DNA from: Ruminiclostridium sp.
Lineage (GTDB): Bacteria > Bacillota_A > Clostridia > Oscillospirales > Ruminococcaceae
NCBI GenBank assembly: GCA_017550775.1
Contig: JAFZOA010000582.1
Location: forward strand, 1-15,554
Direction of reading: 5' to 3'
DNA length: 15,554 nucleotides
The translations under genes and the position numbers were made by a program. Shown here in pieces: positions 13,028 through 15,554 of the stretch. Each line of letters begins with the position of its first letter. Position 1 is the stretch's first letter. The notes beneath the pieces were generated by a model. That model worked only from the letters and a program-made list of their open reading frames with translations, did not search any database and had not been told where the DNA came from.

Positions 13028-14419
13028 TTACTGCTTTGAGAACAGCTTTCTGAAAAGCCCGCCTCCGCCATTTGAGGTCTGGGGCTTTTCCTCCGGCGGC
13101 TGGTCTGAGATTATTCCGAGCTGTGACAGTATCCATAAGAACGGCTCTTCAACGCGTATCTCCTGCGGAATGCCGTTCATTATCTTCTTGCGGTCGATGC
13201 CGTCAACATTCACGGTCTCTGTGGGGCCGCCGAGCGCGGATACCGCGAAGTATTTGACGTTGTTGAACATGAAGTCAACGTTTTTGCGGAACAGAGGCGC
13301 TGTTATCCCGAAGAAGTTATGCACCTCGCCGTTGATAGTCTCCACCTGCGCCGCATCCAGCCAGCCCTTGTGCTCGCACTGCTTGTATATGCTGCTGTCA
13401 GAGCTGAAATAGCGCTGTGTCGATTCGGTGGATTTGAGCAGGTCGCTCTTGGTGAGCACGATAGCGGTGGGTTTGTCCTTGAAGTCGATATCCTGCGTGA
13501 AGAAGGACTCAAGTATCTTTACCGCGTCGCCGCGCCCGATGATATAGTCCGCGCCGGCGTTGCTGTTGAGTGCGGCAAGCCTCTGCGCCGCGCCGGTCTG
13601 CATGGGATCCACCATGTATATGAACGCGTCGGCGTATTTGAGGTGACGCGCTCTTGTGTTGACATAGTCCGCATTCTTGATGCCGTCGCCCGCCACGTCG
13701 TAGAACGTGAGGGTCACGGTCTTGTCGGCGACATTATCACCGTTCACCCTGTTGATGCCCATTCGCAGCTCATAGATCAGCGGCTCAACCACCTCGTTGA
13801 CATGGGTATGTTCCGGGAGCAGCCCCTCCTTGTACATCGGGGTGAAGTAGTAGGTGTCGTATTTGTCGGAGACCGCGCTTGTGAGCGGCATCAGCATGGA
13901 CTTGAACCCGTCGTCGAGGAACATGAGGCGGTTGATGAGCGTGGTCATATAGACCGTCTTTCCGACGGCGGTATCTCCCGCGAAAGCTATGGTATAGCTT
14001 TTGGTGAAGCCCGCCGATTTCGGAAGGTCGTTGTGACAGAACGGACAGAGCCTCTTCTCCGATTCGTTGCCGAACTCGTCCACCACCGAGTACATCACGC
14101 CGTCGCGGTATTCTATCGGCTCACCGCCGAGCGCGAGCCCGATGTACTCGTCTCCCGTCATGCCGCCGTTCGGCGCTATGACCGGGAACCGTCTCGGAGC
14201 CTGTCTCCCGAACTGTCTGTAATAGTCGGCGAGGTTTTTGTCAACTATGCTGTCCTCGCGAAGCGTGCGCTCGCCCGTCTGGGGGTGTACCGCATAATGC
14301 TTTGGCGCGGATGCACGGAAATGTACGTCACCCGGCTCGAAGCTCTTGAAGCAGTACGGGCATTTTATAGTAAACACGGTGGGCGAAGCCACCTCGGGCT
14401 TTTTCCTTGTTACCAGCAA
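13028..14419 (-). CDS. Zinc-ribbon GTPase of the double-GTPase type (catalytic motifs intact)
   Basis: A 463-residue cytoplasmic P-loop GTPase. Motifs in order: CPYC (20-23) and CPFC (125-128), which together look like a split zinc ribbon; Walker A GDTAVGKT (148-155); a DxxG switch in FYDVAGD (D241, G244); and base-specificity motif TKSD (323-326) after AIVL. The DAFIYMVDP strand follows the switch as in TRAFAC-type GTPases. The C-terminus has FLWILSQLGII, also found in the neighbouring paralogue, then a Gly/Pro linker and a basic tail, GGGGLFRKLFSKQ. The start is TTG at 14417-14419: AAAGGAAG lies 7 bases upstream, and no in-frame ATG occurs before the conserved cysteines. It starts 19 bases after the stop of the upstream paralogue, which suggests one operon. 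Family assignment to DO-GTPase (Pfam PF19975/PF19993-like) is from motif and neighbourhood memory. Confidence 0.75.
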   Translation of the reverse strand: MLVTRKKPEVASPTVFTIKCPYCFKSFEPGDVHFRASAPKHYAVHPQTGERTLREDSIVDKNLADYYRQFGRQAPRRFPVIAPNGGMTGDEYIGLALGGEPIEYRDGVMYSVVDEFGNESEKRLCPFCHNDLPKSAGFTKSYTIAFAGDTAVGKTVYMTTLINRLMFLDDGFKSMLMPLTSAVSDKYDTYYFTPMYKEGLLPEHTHVNEVVEPLIYELRMGINRVNGDNVADKTVTLTFYDVAGDGIKNADYVNTRARHLKYADAFIYMVDPMQTGAAQRLAALNSNAGADYIIGRGDAVKILESFFTQDIDFKDKPTAIVLTKSDLLKSTESTQRYFSSDSSIYKQCEHKGWLDAAQVETINGEVHNFFGITAPLFRKNVDFMFNNVKYFAVSALGGPTETVNVDGIDRKKIMNGIPQEIRVEEPFLWILSQLGIISDQPPEEKPQTSNGGGGLFRKLFSKQ

Positions 14420-14438
14420 ATCTTATCTTCCTTTCATT

Positions 14439-15554
14439 CTACCGTATTTTGAAGCTCTTCGGCTTGTCGTTGTTTATTATTCCGAGCTCCGACAGCATCC
14501 ACAGGAACGACGCTTCCACCGTTCCGCACTCGTGGATATCGGCGGTGCCGTCCGTGTGCATATCGAAGAACGACTTTGCGAGGAAGCTCATCGTGGTCTG
14601 CGGCGAGAACAGCGCGGATATGGTGGAGCTGTACGCCGGGAGCTTCGCGTTCAGTATCGTCTGGGCTTTTCCGGCTATCTTGGTGTAGTACGAGGTCGGG
14701 AAGGACTTTTCTATGTGCCGGGAAACGCTCTCCTTAACGAGCGACAGCCATTTTCTCTCGCCCATAGCCGCTTTGTCCGCCTTGGTGTACAGTATCGCGG
14801 TCGGTATCTCCACGGCCGACGCTCCGAACAGCCTCCTGAACGTATCGGTGAGATACCCGAGCCACGGTTCATAAGCGGGGTCGTCCTGACCCATCATTTC
14901 GGAAACGTCCGAGATGAAAATGAACCCGCTCGCCTGCGCTATCGCCGTGTACGCCACCATAGGGTAACGGTCGCACAGATCCTTGTCGATGTTGTAGATA
15001 TAGAACAGTGCCTTGTTGTAGGCTATGCTGTTTCCTTTCCATTCTTCCGAAAGCGCGGCACCAGTCCTGCTGAATTCGTACACCAGCGGCGTTACGGTCG
15101 CCATAGCCTCCGGGACGGTCTTCTCGACGTACAGCGGCTCCTCGTACTGCTCATAGAACGTCTGCGCGGATTTGAAATCCGCCGGTATGAAGCTTGATCC
15201 GAAGGCCGAGAGCATCTTCCGGTTGAGCCGGTGCAGCACCGAAGCGATGTAGAAGCTGCGCTCCGTGTCCTCCGCACCGATCACCACCAACGAAAACGGC
15301 TTCAGTCGTCCTGCCGCCGCAGGCAGGGGGTTGCAGCAGTTCGGACAGAAGCGCGAGTAGGTCACGTCCCCCGACTCGGTCAGCGCCGCGAATGCGTCAA
15401 GCCCGTCGTTGCCGCGCTTCTGGAACAGCACCGGCATTCTCCTGCTCCCGACGGTCTCTATGTTCATGAAGTGTTTGAGGTAGTCGGCGTATTCCGGGTA
15501 TATCTCCTCGGTGAAGTTCCGGTAGTCGGCGAACATCGCCCTGAAATTCTGGTA
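14439..15554 (-). CDS. Degenerate GTPase paralogue (pseudo-GTPase), N-terminus outside window
   Basis: Paralogue of the following GTPase, open to the window edge. The first in-frame ATG is at 15536, but the six codons before it (YQNFRA) align with VHFRA of the paralogue just after its first CPYC pair, so the real start and first cysteine pair probably lie beyond the edge. Shared features: CPNC at 64-67 (numbered from that ATG), the FSLVVIG strand, TKAD (251-254) after AILY, and a C-terminal FLWMLSELGII. The P-loop reads GAEDTERS (87-94) where the paralogue has GDTAVGKT, losing the Gly-Lys pair, and the DxxG region reads YNIDKD (181-186) against YDVAGD. It is unlikely to hydrolyse GTP and may act as a regulatory or structural partner. 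The frame itself is uninterrupted, so it is not a decaying pseudogene. It ends in TAG at 14439-14441. Confidence 0.72.
   Translation of the reverse strand, partial: YQNFRAMFADYRNFTEEIYPEYADYLKHFMNIETVGSRRMPVLFQKRGNDGLDAFAALTESGDVTYSRFCPNCCNPLPAAAGRLKPFSLVVIGAEDTERSFYIASVLHRLNRKMLSAFGSSFIPADFKSAQTFYEQYEEPLYVEKTVPEAMATVTPLVYEFSRTGAALSEEWKGNSIAYNKALFYIYNIDKDLCDRYPMVAYTAIAQASGFIFISDVSEMMGQDDPAYEPWLGYLTDTFRRLFGASAVEIPTAILYTKADKAAMGERKWLSLVKESVSRHIEKSFPTSYYTKIAGKAQTILNAKLPAYSSTISALFSPQTTMSFLAKSFFDMHTDGTADIHECGTVEASFLWMLSELGIINNDKPKSFKIR

Noticed and set aside
13319..15197. Long plus-strand open frames opposite the GTPase genes
   Set aside because: Antisense shadows of proteins with Walker, TKxD and zinc-cysteine motifs; no ribosome binding sites or recognisable domains.
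1..15554. CRISPR array, tRNA, rRNA, insertion sequence or integrase
   Set aside because: No regularly spaced direct repeats, no tRNA-like cloverleaf with a CCA end, no transposase or recombinase motifs were found in any of the credible frames.

Overview
The window looks like a chromosomal segment of a Gram-positive anaerobe of the class Clostridia, most likely an Oscillospiraceae/Ruminococcus-type gut bacterium. The reasons are a moderately GC-rich coding sequence with AT-rich intergenic spots, purine-rich AAGGAG-type ribosome binding sites, sigma-A promoters with 17-bp spacers, a MecA-type adaptor, a heterodimeric ABC exporter of clostridial type, and Rnf-family membrane proteins. This placement is inference; no rRNA or tRNA gene is present to fix it.

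Layout. Bases 1-301 hold the C-terminal half of ribulose-phosphate 3-epimerase (rpe). It converges with a minus-strand mecA-like adaptor gene (308-868). Divergent from mecA is a plus-strand run of three Rnf/Nqr-family integral membrane proteins (RnfD-like 913-2316, RnfE-like 2320-3219, RnfA-like 3203-3799). A membrane-anchored protein with a predicted glycosyl-hydrolase-like TIM barrel follows (3872-5179). Next come yajC with its own promoter (5317-5682), a two-gene heterodimeric ABC exporter with its own promoter and a possible operator (5953-7743 and 7743-9698), and a manganese exporter gene mntP (about 9980-10567) whose conserved N-terminus has no ordinary start codon. A strong bidirectional terminator (10584-10614) separates this from a minus-strand three-gene module that runs to the right edge. 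That module consists of a truncated degenerate GTPase (14439-15554), a zinc-ribbon GTPase (13028-14419) and a 774-residue GAP1-like protein (10629-12953).

Two units stand out. First, the D-E-A Rnf-like trio lacks B, C and G partners within its own run. By motif alignment it has lost three of the four cysteines that carry the intramembrane iron-sulfur cluster in RnfA/RnfE, and the covalent-flavin motif of RnfD, while gaining long, oppositely charged tails on D and E. It may be an Rnf-derived complex doing something other than ferredoxin:NAD electron transfer. Second, the right-hand module pairs an intact-looking GTPase with a paralogue whose P-loop and DxxG motif are destroyed, next to a GAP1-like protein. 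This resembles the 'double GTPase plus GTPase-associated protein' gene neighbourhoods predicted to act in biological conflict, but the active/pseudo pairing and the shared basic C-terminal tails appear specific to it.

Transcription as read from the sequence: promoters are visible for yajC, the ABC operon and mntP, and intrinsic terminators after yajC, after the ABC operon and between mntP and the GAP1-like gene. No promoter could be placed for the Rnf-like run, and the promoter of the minus-strand GTPase module must lie beyond the right edge.
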